Under the pieces are notes generated by a model. The model did not search any database and was not told the DNA's origin. It was given only the letters and a program-made list of their open reading frames with translations. Below, piece after piece: positions 1-5,294 of a stretch of 5,602 nucleotides of DNA (its first letter is position 1; every line of letters begins with the position of its first letter). The stretch covers positions 1-5,602 of the forward strand of contig CAKTQE010000087.1 of assembly GCA_934593275.1 (NCBI GenBank), in the 5' to 3' direction. The DNA is from an uncultured Oscillospiraceae bacterium. GTDB taxonomy: Bacteria; Bacillota; Clostridia; Oscillospirales; Oscillospiraceae. Position numbers and translations under genes: made by a program.

Positions 1-63
1 ACGGCAAACGCGTGAACCCCTTGAAAATAAAGGCTTTTTCCGTTTGTCGTTATTATACCGTAA
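1..63. other. Gene-free left edge with imperfect inverted repeat
   Basis: No gene is supported here. Bases 1-10 (ACGGCAAACG) and 41-50 (CGTTTGTCGT) form an inverted repeat matching at 9 of 10 positions around a 30-base centre. The centre contains CCTT..AAGG followed by CTTTTT, a weak terminator-like shape on the plus strand. The recombinase relic to the right loses its reading frame at a TAA at 61-63, so a rearrangement breakpoint probably lies near 60. The stretch could be the edge of an element extending left of the window. Confidence 0.3.
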
Positions 64-162
64 CGGCATAGCTGTGCTTCACTTCTATTCGCTCAGGGAG
101 TCAGCTTGAAAGAGATTCAGGCATGGCTTGGTCACAGCACAATCGGAACGACAGCGAATCTA
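64..162 (+). pseudogene. Tyrosine recombinase/integrase C-terminal relic
   Basis: Reading plus frame 1 from 64 gives RHSCASLLFAQGVSLKEIQ followed by AWLGHSTIGTTAN. This closely resembles the C-terminal catalytic region of phage and ICE tyrosine integrases (family pattern HxLRHSCASLL...LKEIQxWLGHSxxxTTxxxYxH). The conserved Arg of box II (64-66) and the His of LGHS (133-135) are present. The fragment is broken at both ends: a TAA stop at 61-63 replaces the upstream HxL part of the motif, and after TTAN (about 159) the frame continues as LRSRKWCR to a stop at 184-186, so the catalytic tyrosine segment is missing. It cannot encode an active enzyme. Its 3' end points at the tRNA-Leu remnant about 14 bases away, the usual position of an integrase gene relative to its attachment site. 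The identity comes from motif recognition, not an alignment. Confidence 0.82.
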
Positions 163-173
163 AGATCAAGAAA

Positions 174-192
174 ATGGTGCCGCTGACCGGGC
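174..192 (-). repeat. tRNA-Leu 3'-end remnant (att-like direct repeat, copy 1)
   Basis: These 19 bases (ATGGTGCCGCTGACCGGGC on the plus strand) are identical to 1976-1994, the 3' end of the intact tRNA-Leu gene: the 3' part of the T arm, the acceptor strand, the discriminator A and CCA, plus one flanking base. Both copies have the same orientation. Upstream of the T-arm part nothing resembles a tRNA, so this is only a 3' fragment. Such displaced fragments are the classic scar of integration into a tRNA 3' end. A decayed duplicate tRNA gene is the main alternative. Confidence 0.8.
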
Positions 193-201
193 GCGGTTGC
201 T

Positions 202-272
202 GGGTTTGCACGGCAAACCCACAATGTGGCAACCAGCTTTTGAACTGGTTGCCACACAATGCCGCTGGCATT
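202..272. repeat. Three consecutive hairpins with CACAATG spacers
   Basis: Three perfect inverted repeats follow one another. Hairpin 1 is GGGTTTGC (202-209) with GCAAACCC (213-220), an 8-bp stem and 3-base loop. Hairpin 2 is TGTGGCAACCAG (225-236) with CTGGTTGCCACA (245-256), a 12-bp stem and 8-base centre CTTTTGAA. Hairpin 3 is AATGCC (258-263) with GGCATT (267-272), a 6-bp stem and 3-base loop. The heptamer CACAATG occurs at 220-226 and 255-261, at the two hairpin junctions. No T-run follows on either strand, so a normal intrinsic terminator is not supported. The 12-8-12 geometry of hairpin 2 resembles a tyrosine-recombinase core site, but this is inference. Confidence 0.7.
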
Positions 273-350
273 TGACATTTATATTACATAGAAAATCGGA
301 ATCTCTGAGTCTCCTTCCTTGCAGGAATAGCGAGATAGGCGGGCTGTTAT

Positions 351-1400
351 TTACGTCTTATTTGTCTGATACAGCTTTCGCCACATCAATGCCGTTAGTG
401 TGAGGGTCACCGATTCACAGATGATCATTTGGGGCCATTTATAGCTTGCCATATTTCCTGTGGTGATCAGATTTCCACTGGTGACCAGCAAAATAGATAC
501 CGCTGCGCTGGCTGCAAGGATGGCAAAGCATCGGAGCAGCTCCCAGCTCCGGCCTTTCCGATTTCGGGTCGTCAGGAGCAGCACCGCTGCCAAAAACACA
601 CAGCAGCCAAACAGGATCAGATAGGTGCCGCTGATCCATGAAGGGCTTCCATCTGTCTCTTTATGCGCACCGTTCCAGATCAGTGTATTGCTGCTGGGAT
701 TATGGGGATTTACATACCACACATTTTTGTCTGCGGTTCTGCTGACCAGCTCCCAATCTCCTGTCAGATTATTTGTATTTGGGAAATAACTTCCGTTGGG
801 GGTCTTCCATGTGCCGTAGTCCAAATGGATATTCAGAATCCGATCCCAGGCCACCTGGAAGGATTCTCCTTTCAGGGTGTTATTTTGCACATAGCGTTCC
901 AGTTCCTCCTGGGTCATACCTGAAAGATCAGGGCCGACCAGTTTGCTTCGCAGCCAGTCATAGCGGGTTGTATGGCACCAGATAAATTCGTCGTCTTCAC
1001 TGCCGAAGCTGGTGCTGCCGTAGCCCATGATTCCGCTTGTATAATCAATTGCGAGGGCACCGTCTTCCCGGAGCTTCACTCCCTCAATGGCCTGCCGGGC
1101 CGTCAGGTACACCGGGGTCATCAAAAAAATGGTTCCAGTGACTAGCACAGCTACCAGTGTCATCATAGCAGTTGCTGCGGTGAGCATCTTTCTTTTCCGA
1201 ATGGCATCCTCCACTCGCTTGAGACTGGTGGTTTCCACTTCCACGGGAACCTTCGGCGCCTGCTTCAGCGCTTCAAGCTCCTTCCTACAGCTGTCACAAC
1301 CGCACAGGTGATCGTCTACCAGGGCCTTACTGTCCTGGCTTACCAGGTCTTCCGCATACAGGGGCAGCAGATCCTTGATGATGTTGCAGGTTATATTCAT
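351..1400 (-). CDS. zf-HC2 membrane anti-sigma factor
   Basis: A 349-residue membrane protein predicted to hold the neighbouring ECF sigma factor inactive until an envelope signal arrives. The N-terminus begins MNITCNIIKDLLPLYAEDLV and carries the anti-sigma zinc-binding pattern His31-x3-Cys35-x2-Cys38, with another Cys at position 5. A basic linker (KRK, 69-71) leads into a first membrane segment at about 72-94. Residues about 95-255 form a probably extracytoplasmic domain rich in Trp, Tyr and Asn that I do not recognise. Three more hydrophobic segments follow at about 257-276, 288-308 and 323-341, and the tail is KLYQTNKT. The ATG at 1400 is chosen because GGAGG (1408-1412) lies 7 bases upstream and the start overlaps the sigma stop as ATGA. 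A longer frame to 1463 would run deep into the sigma gene. What it senses cannot be read from the sequence. Confidence 0.88.
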   Translation of the reverse strand: MNITCNIIKDLLPLYAEDLVSQDSKALVDDHLCGCDSCRKELEALKQAPKVPVEVETTSLKRVEDAIRKRKMLTAATAMMTLVAVLVTGTIFLMTPVYLTARQAIEGVKLREDGALAIDYTSGIMGYGSTSFGSEDDEFIWCHTTRYDWLRSKLVGPDLSGMTQEELERYVQNNTLKGESFQVAWDRILNIHLDYGTWKTPNGSYFPNTNNLTGDWELVSRTADKNVWYVNPHNPSSNTLIWNGAHKETDGSPSWISGTYLILFGCCVFLAAVLLLTTRNRKGRSWELLRCFAILAASAAVSILLVTSGNLITTGNMASYKWPQMIICESVTLTLTALMWRKLYQTNKT

Positions 1401-1882
1401 TGCGCTTCCTCCATTTCTGATTGAATTTTCTGACGGGCCCGGTGATAGGTGACGCAGGCCCAATTTGCCGTTCGTCCAAATAAACTTCCAATGTCCCCAA
1501 AAGAGAGCTGTCCGAAGATTCGCAGGGAAAATACCTCCTTATATGGCTCCGGTAAATCATGTAGGATCCGATGGATGCGCATGGCTTGCTCCTGATCCGT
1601 TATCCGTTCTTCCACCGTTTTTCGGGGGTCTGGAATTTGAATCTCATCGATACGCTCTGTGGGCCTTTCTTTTCGCTGATGGGATAGAAAAGCATTGCGC
1701 GCCATGGCGCACAGCCAGGTGCGGATATCGCAGTCTCCCCGGAAAGTGGGAAGCACCTTTAGTGCCTGGAAAAAAACCTGCTCTGTCAGCTCTTCTGCCA
1801 GGGCCTCGTCCCGGCAGATGGCCCGCAAAAACAATTCTACATCTCTGAAATAGGCTTCATATATGTGTTCAAATTCGGTCAC
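1397..1882 (-). CDS. ECF (group 4) RNA polymerase sigma factor
   Basis: A 161-residue sigma-70-family factor with only the sigma-2 and sigma-4 domains, the normal ECF size. The sigma-2 region spans about residues 6-71, with the conserved AEELTEQVFFQAL helix (29-41) and the -10-recognition region FRGDCDIRTWLCAMARN (47-63). Sigma-4 spans about 103-157, with LHDLPEPYKEVFSLRIFGQL followed by a helix-turn-helix ending YHRARQKIQ (146-154). The start is GTG at 1882, supported by AAGGAGGTG at 1888-1896 with 7 bases between AAGGAGG and GTG. An ATG at 1918 would place this RBS and the promoter -10 inside the coding region. The stop overlaps the anti-sigma ATG by 4 nt, so expression is probably coupled. 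The upstream promoter has ECF character, suggesting self-activation. The sigma-2 sequence resembles factors common in Clostridia; the regulon is unknown. Confidence 0.93.
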   Translation of the reverse strand: MTEFEHIYEAYFRDVELFLRAICRDEALAEELTEQVFFQALKVLPTFRGDCDIRTWLCAMARNAFLSHQRKERPTERIDEIQIPDPRKTVEERITDQEQAMRIHRILHDLPEPYKEVFSLRIFGQLSFGDIGSLFGRTANWACVTYHRARQKIQSEMEEAQ

Positions 1883-1887
1883 GCCCT

Positions 1888-1896
1888 CACCTCCTT
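1888..1896 (-). promoter_or_regulatory. Shine-Dalgarno site fixing the sigma GTG start
   Basis: The minus strand reads AAGGAGGTG here, a near-perfect match to the 16S anti-SD, 7 bases (counting from AAGGAGG) before the GTG at 1882. It decides in favour of GTG over the upstream in-frame ATG at 1918. Confidence 0.85.
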
Positions 1897-1903
1897 CGCT
1901 TAT

Positions 1904-1931
1904 TAGACGCACGGGCAACGGAAATCTTACA
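1904..1931 (-). promoter_or_regulatory. ECF-type promoter of the sigma/anti-sigma operon
   Basis: On the minus strand TGTAAG (1931-1926) is followed after 16 bases by CGTCTA (1909-1904) and then ATAAG. This matches the known ECF promoter architecture, with an AAC-like -35 and a CGTC-type -10 as in Bacillus and Clostridia ECF factors. It lies 21 bases upstream of the GTG start with the RBS just after the -10. No equally good sigma-A promoter is seen in the gap. Self-activation by the encoded sigma factor is inferred from position and motif. Confidence 0.7.
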
Positions 1932-1972
1932 AGAAAATAAAATCTCAGAGCAGAAAAACTGCTCTGAGATTT
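1931..1972 (-). terminator. Rho-independent terminator of tRNA-Leu
   Basis: A perfect 14-bp stem, AAATCTCAGAGCAG (1940-1953) with CTGCTCTGAGATTT (1959-1972), has a 5-base loop. On the minus strand it is followed by the T-rich tail TTATTTTCTT (1939-1930). It begins 4 bases after the CCA end of the tRNA. It also separates the tRNA and upstream operon transcripts from the ECF operon, whose -35 box starts within the T tail. Confidence 0.92.
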
Positions 1973-1975
1973 CAG

Positions 1976-1994
1976 ATGGTGCCGCTGACCGGGC
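1976..1994 (-). repeat. tRNA-Leu 3' end (att-like direct repeat, copy 2)
   Basis: This is the intact-gene copy of the 19-bp perfect direct repeat also found at 174-192. It covers the 3' T-arm strand, acceptor strand and CCA of the tRNA-Leu gene. The copies are 1802 bp apart in the same orientation, so the sigma/anti-sigma operon lies between them. Confidence 0.8.
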
Positions 1995-2064
1995 TCGAAC
2001 CGGTACTCTGGAAACCAGAACGAGATTTTAAGTCTCGGGTGTCTACCTATTCCACCACAACGGC
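1977..2064 (-). tRNA. tRNA-Leu (anticodon UAA)
   Basis: An 88-base class II tRNA with encoded CCA. The acceptor stem pairs GCCGTTG with CAGCGGC (7 bp, one G-U), followed by discriminator A and CCA. The anticodon stem CGAGA/TCTCG encloses the loop CTTAAAA, with anticodon TAA at 2028-2030, reading UUA codons. The long variable arm contains CTGG-TTT-CCAG, typical of tRNA-Leu. The T arm is ACCGG-TTCGAGC-CCGGT. The gene has its own promoter upstream and a strong terminator directly downstream. Its 3' end is duplicated at 174-192, marking it as a past integration target. Confidence 0.98.
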
Positions 2065-2069
2065 ATATA

Positions 2070-2119
2070 CGGTGGGACTATGGTTTTGGTTCAAGGGAAA
2101 TCATACCACAATCCCACCG
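2070..2119. other. 8-bp inverted repeat in the tRNA leader/promoter
   Basis: CGGTGGGA (2070-2077) pairs perfectly with TCCCACCG (2112-2119) across 34 bases. The right arm lies in the promoter spacer, so only read-through RNA from the upstream operon could form the stem, not RNA started at the tRNA promoter. There is no T-run, so it is not a terminator. It may be fortuitous. Confidence 0.3.
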
Positions 2120-2129
2120 GATTTGTCAA
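2100..2129 (-). promoter_or_regulatory. Sigma-A promoter of tRNA-Leu
   Basis: On the minus strand TTGACA (2129-2124) and TATGAT (2105-2100) are separated by 18 bases. Transcription would start about 30 bases before the mature tRNA 5' end, leaving a short leader for RNase P. The -35 box overlaps the TGA stop of the preceding deoxynucleotidase gene. Confidence 0.85.
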
Positions 2130-2710
2130 GGCTTTTCCAACTGATCCAGGTTTCGGGTAAAGGGTTCCAGGCAATTTTCCAGGAACCAGGTCACTTCTTC
2201 CCGCTGCGCTCGTTCTAAAGCGGCCAGAGTCTGTGCAGAAGCTGTGGAAAACTCCTGATTTCCGGCTTTCAGTTCTTCCAGGCACTTGATGTAGGCTGCC
2301 AGTTTGTCCGCGGCTTTGACAATGGGGTTTACTGCCTCGTTTTGTTCCAGAACATAGTCCCGGTAGCTTTCCCGCAGGGCCGGGGGGAGCATGGAGAGTA
2401 GTTTTTCGCCTGCCGCATCCTCCACCACCCGGTAAGCCTGACGAAGTTCCGGAGAGTAATACTTGATGGGGGTAGGCAGATCGCCGGTGAGAATTTCGGC
2501 GGCATCATGATACAGGGCCGCTACGGCGCACTGCTCCGGGTCAGGGCTGGGCAGATAAAGAATATCCCGGCGGATGAGGGCCAGGGCGTGGGCCAGAATG
2601 GCCACCTGGTGGCTGTGTTCCTGTAGATTTTCCGAAAAACTGTTCCGCATCAGCCCCCACCGGGTGATATAGCGCATTCTGCCCAGAAAGGCGTAAAACT
2701 CGTTGGCCAT
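2126..2710 (-). CDS. YfbR-like HD-domain 5'-deoxynucleotidase
   Basis: A 194-residue HD-superfamily phosphohydrolase, nearly the length of E. coli YfbR (about 199). YfbR hydrolyses deoxyribonucleoside 5'-monophosphates with a divalent metal. Conserved landmarks are visible in order: RWGLMRN (17-23), the first metal His in QEHS (His32), YHDAAE with His68 and Asp69, GDLPTPIKY (76-84), and ADKLAAYIKCLEEL with Asp135. These match YfbR more closely than general HD proteins. The ATG at 2710 is chosen because GGAGG (2718-2722) lies 7 bases upstream and the start overlaps the stop of the phosphatase gene as TAATG; the frame extends to 2809 only as an overlap with that gene. It is the last protein gene of the operon. 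The likely role is dNMP turnover and nucleotide-pool balance, inferred from the family. Confidence 0.9.
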   Translation of the reverse strand: MANEFYAFLGRMRYITRWGLMRNSFSENLQEHSHQVAILAHALALIRRDILYLPSPDPEQCAVAALYHDAAEILTGDLPTPIKYYSPELRQAYRVVEDAAGEKLLSMLPPALRESYRDYVLEQNEAVNPIVKAADKLAAYIKCLEELKAGNQEFSTASAQTLAALERAQREEVTWFLENCLEPFTRNLDQLEKP

Positions 2711-3339
2711 TAAAGGGCCTCCACCATTTCTTCCAGCATGGACACCAGTTGGGAAACCTGATGGCAGTACCGGCTGCCGCCAATCTCCGCTTCTGTCCGG
2801 AAGCCCCAAAGGACGCTGAGGCAGGGAACACCGGCATTCTTGGCCGTCAGTACGTCTACCTCGCTGTCGCCTACATAGATGCAGCGGTCCGCGCCTACGG
2901 CTTTCATGGCTTTCTCAATCATCTGGGGGGCGGGCTTTCGGGGGCAGTCCTTGGTTTCACCCAGGGCAAAGACCCCGGGGAAATAGGCGGCACACAGGGG
3001 CTTTACCGCCGCGTCCGGCTTGTTGGACACAATGGCAATGGGGTATTTTTCTTGAAGCGTGGCCAGGGCTTCCAGAATGCCCGGGTAGGGAGCGGTTTTT
3101 ACCTGGCAGTGTTCCGGGTAATCCGCCTGGAACGCCGCCAATACAGGGGCCGGGTCCGCACCCTCCGGCACCGCCTGGGCCATAAGCCGTCCGGCTCCGT
3201 TTCCCACGAAGCGGCGCACTTCTTCCAAACTCCTCTGGGGGTAGCCAAAGAGGGCCAGGCTGCGGTTGGTAGCGTCCATCAAATCTTCCAGGGTGTTCAG
3301 CAAGGTGCCGTCTAAATCAAATAAAATTCCGGTTTTCAT
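2710..3339 (-). CDS. HAD phosphatase, phosphoglycolate phosphatase-like
   Basis: A 209-residue haloacid dehalogenase-superfamily hydrolase of the Gph/PGP type. Motif I is FDLDGTLLNT with the nucleophile Asp8 and acid/base Asp10. Motif II is IAIVSNK (Ser105), motif III is the Lys of CPRKPAP (Lys135), and motif IV is YVGDSEVD (Asp158, Asp162). An alpha-helical cap lies between motifs I and II (about 16-85). The family dephosphorylates small phosphorylated metabolites such as 2-phosphoglycolate, which arises during repair of oxidised DNA ends; PpaX-type pyrophosphatase activity is the main alternative, and substrate cannot be decided from sequence. The ATG at 3339 follows GGAGG inside the end of the preceding gene and overlaps its stop by 4 nt (ATGA), so translation is probably coupled. 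Confidence 0.88.
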   Translation of the reverse strand: MKTGILFDLDGTLLNTLEDLMDATNRSLALFGYPQRSLEEVRRFVGNGAGRLMAQAVPEGADPAPVLAAFQADYPEHCQVKTAPYPGILEALATLQEKYPIAIVSNKPDAAVKPLCAAYFPGVFALGETKDCPRKPAPQMIEKAMKAVGADRCIYVGDSEVDVLTAKNAGVPCLSVLWGFRTEAEIGGSRYCHQVSQLVSMLEEMVEAL

Positions 3340-4322
3340 AGGATTCCTCCATTTTTCAGCATTCGAATGTCATCCCCTACAAAGGGTACCCGGCGATAGC
3401 TGCCCCGGAGCCGGGAGGCGATTTGGGGGGTGTAGCGTTTTCCGATGTCCTCTGTTGTCAGGTTCGTGGAAATAATCGTGGGCTTGCCCGCCAAAAGACG
3501 GTCGTTGATCAGGCTGTAGAGGGCCACGTTTGTAAACTGCCCAGGCATTTCTGTACCCAGGTCGTCCAGAATCAGCAAATCGCACCGGGTAAAGTTTTCA
3601 CACTCCCGGCGGCATTCCTCGTCACCGCCAAACTTGGCCCGTTCCATTTTGGTAAACAGGTGTCCCGCGGTCTCATAGGCCACGGAATAACCCCGGTCAG
3701 CCACAGTCCGGGCAATGCAGGCGGACAAAAAGGTTTTGCCCAGGCCGGGATTGCCGGAGAGCAGCAGATTTTCGGATTTTTCCGAGAAGAACACGGCGTA
3801 GGTCTTGCAGTCCCGGAGATTCTTTTCCATAATGGTCCGGGGGCTGACGCCGTAGTTGGGGTCTATCCGGTCCGGATAATAGTCCAGTCGGAAAGAGCCA
3901 AAGCTATCCCGGCTACCGGAGAGAATGGAGACCTCCTTTTTCTGCTCCTGACGGCAAAGCTCCCTCAGACACTCGCACATGGTAGAGCCAATATAGCCGC
4001 TGCCCCCGCATTTGTCGCAAATAGGGGAGTCATCCAGAAAGCCCTCCTCAAAGTGCGCAAGACACAGCTCCTCCCGCTCCCGCTGCAGGGCCTGATTCTC
4101 CTGTCGGGCGCGGCTCAATTCCTGCTGGCCGTCAGTCCCCGCCTGAAAGGCGGCTCTGGCGGCATGGGCCATGGTCATGCGCAGCTGCCGGTCAATTTCA
4201 CGAAGCCGGGGTACCTGGGCATAGGCAAGGGCCAGGTGCTGCCGGTTTTCGGACTCCCGGTCCTCCTTGGCCTGGGCAAGCCTGGCTCTGGCCCGGAGAA
4301 CCACTTCCGCACTGTATCCCAT
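3336..4322 (-). CDS. DnaI/DnaC-like AAA+ helicase loader ATPase
   Basis: A 328-residue cytoplasmic ATPase expected to load the replicative helicase at origins or restarted forks. An N-terminal region of about 90 residues is charged and probably helical or coiled coil. A zinc-finger-like cluster Cys102-x2-Cys105-x10-Cys116-x-Cys118 (CDKCGGSGYIGSTMCEC) follows, a feature of DnaI-type loaders. The AAA+ core has Walker A GNPGLGKT (190-197), Walker B LLILDDLG (249-256), sensor 1 IISTN (283-287) and an arginine-finger segment SRLRG (303-307). The ATG at 4322 is preceded by AGGAGG (4331-4336) at 8 bases. It starts 3 bases after the DnaD-type gene, the classical primosome partner, which supports helicase loading over the IstB-type transposition ATPase alternative. 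No transposase gene is adjacent. The last codons contain the RBS of the following phosphatase gene. Confidence 0.9.
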   Translation of the reverse strand: MGYSAEVVLRARARLAQAKEDRESENRQHLALAYAQVPRLREIDRQLRMTMAHAARAAFQAGTDGQQELSRARQENQALQREREELCLAHFEEGFLDDSPICDKCGGSGYIGSTMCECLRELCRQEQKKEVSILSGSRDSFGSFRLDYYPDRIDPNYGVSPRTIMEKNLRDCKTYAVFFSEKSENLLLSGNPGLGKTFLSACIARTVADRGYSVAYETAGHLFTKMERAKFGGDEECRRECENFTRCDLLILDDLGTEMPGQFTNVALYSLINDRLLAGKPTIISTNLTTEDIGKRYTPQIASRLRGSYRRVPFVGDDIRMLKNGGIL

Positions 4323-4325
4323 GGA

Positions 4326-5204
4326 TTATCCCTCCTGAAACATTTTTCTGATGGCGGCTGCCTCGTCCGCGTCCAGAGGACGGCGTTCGGTTCGAATATC
4401 CGCCTTTTTGTCCCCGGCCTGTACGGCCTGGGCGGTGTGCAAGCCCTGGCCGTGCCAACGCTGCAAAATTTTATTCATGTAAGCCCAGTTAAGACCGCCG
4501 GTATTCAGGCACGTCCGTTCATAGGCCATGGCAATGGCTTCGTTGTCAAAGCCCATTTCCAGCCAACTCTGGGCGTAACGCTCCTCCGCCGGGGTCAGAT
4601 TCCGGCCCCGGATCTGCAATGCGTTCATCAGCTGGGAAAGCCGGGAGGCCCGGACGTTCTGGGACTGGATAAAGGCCGAGGCTTCTTCAATGCTGTCAAT
4701 GCCCCGCTCGGCCCAGGCATAGGCTTCTTTCTCAATGGTCCGCAGACTGGGATTCCGGCTGCTGCCCCGGCGGCGGGCGCGGTCTTTGCAATAGCAGATG
4801 AGCATCTGGATGACCTCTCCGGGCATATTGAGGTAGCGCACAAATCCCAGCAGGATTTTCAGCTCCTCAATATTCAATGCCCGGCCCAGAAGCCGCTGGA
4901 CCTCGCCGTAAAGGGCGCGGAAAGAATTGTCGGTGTCAACGGCCTGCACCACGTCCCGCTCGGTATAGTCAGGCCGCTCCCCAGGGGCCACCCGGATGGG
5001 CCGCTCCTCCGGCCAAAGGCCCATCTGCCGCAGTGTGGCGGCGGCGCAGGATACCCTTGCCCCGCTGAGGGACAGCTCCTGCTCGGCATTGGCCGGGTCG
5101 TTGCCGCTTTGTACATATAAATACACCAGCGCCGCCTCAGGGCTGGCAGCCCCCAGAAGCTTGCGCATATCCGTTTCGGAAACGGTAATGGTCTGTGCAA
5201 TCAT
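4326..5204 (-). CDS. DnaD-domain replication initiation protein
   Basis: A 292-residue protein of the DnaD/DnaB family of Firmicutes primosome proteins, which remodel DNA at origins and recruit the helicase with its loader. Residues about 8-70 look like the N-terminal winged-helix region. Residues about 80-180 form a first DnaD C-type (DDBH2) domain, with YTERDVVQAV, LNIEELKILLGFV and IEKEAYAWAERGI. Residues about 203-257 form a second such domain ending WAYMNKILQRWHGQG, which contains the family motif Tyr242-x3-Ile246-x3-Trp250. A charged tail follows. The ATG at 5204 is preceded by GAGGG at about 7 bases, and a perfect promoter lies upstream. It is the first gene of the operon and sits directly before the helicase-loader gene, as in other Clostridia. 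Confidence 0.9.
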   Translation of the reverse strand: MIAQTITVSETDMRKLLGAASPEAALVYLYVQSGNDPANAEQELSLSGARVSCAAATLRQMGLWPEERPIRVAPGERPDYTERDVVQAVDTDNSFRALYGEVQRLLGRALNIEELKILLGFVRYLNMPGEVIQMLICYCKDRARRRGSSRNPSLRTIEKEAYAWAERGIDSIEEASAFIQSQNVRASRLSQLMNALQIRGRNLTPAEERYAQSWLEMGFDNEAIAMAYERTCLNTGGLNWAYMNKILQRWHGQGLHTAQAVQAGDKKADIRTERRPLDADEAAAIRKMFQEG

Positions 5205-5239
5205 GGTTATTCCCTCGAATTTCTTCGCATTTGAGAACT

Positions 5240-5268
5240 ATTATACAGACCCAAAGGCAAATTGTCAA
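5240..5268 (-). promoter_or_regulatory. Consensus sigma-A promoter of the DnaD operon
   Basis: On the minus strand TTGACA (5268-5263), a 17-base spacer and TATAAT (5245-5240) match consensus exactly, with TG just before the -10. It is 36 bases upstream of the DnaD-type ATG. A constitutive housekeeping promoter is inferred. Confidence 0.9.
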
Positions 5269-5294
5269 AAGCTATCTTTTTCCGGAAAACCGGA

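Noticed and set aside
225..256. Intrinsic terminator for the anti-sigma operon
   Set aside because: The stem is strong, but no T-run follows on the minus strand (or plus strand), so termination is not supported. No other clear terminator is seen between 193 and 350.
272..300. Possible plus-strand promoter starting TTGACA at 272
   Set aside because: No acceptable -10 lies 16-18 bases downstream, and no gene follows on that strand.
197..403. 68-codon plus-strand open frame over the hairpin cluster
   Set aside because: It covers the hairpins and the end of the anti-sigma gene, has no RBS and an unlikely composition.
1401..1463. N-terminal extension of the anti-sigma gene from an ATG at 1463
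   Set aside because: It would overlap the sigma gene by 67 bases. The ATG at 1400 has a good RBS and the common ATGA coupling.
2711..2809. Upstream start at 2809 for the deoxynucleotidase
   Set aside because: The extension lies inside the phosphatase gene and lacks family similarity. MANEFYAFLGRMRYITRW matches the YfbR N-terminus and has its own RBS.
3423..5120. 565-codon open frame on the plus strand
   Set aside because: It lies antisense to the DnaD-type and helicase-loader genes, which have motifs, RBSs and an operon promoter. The long frame is a by-product of GC-rich codon use on the other strand and shows no recognisable domain.
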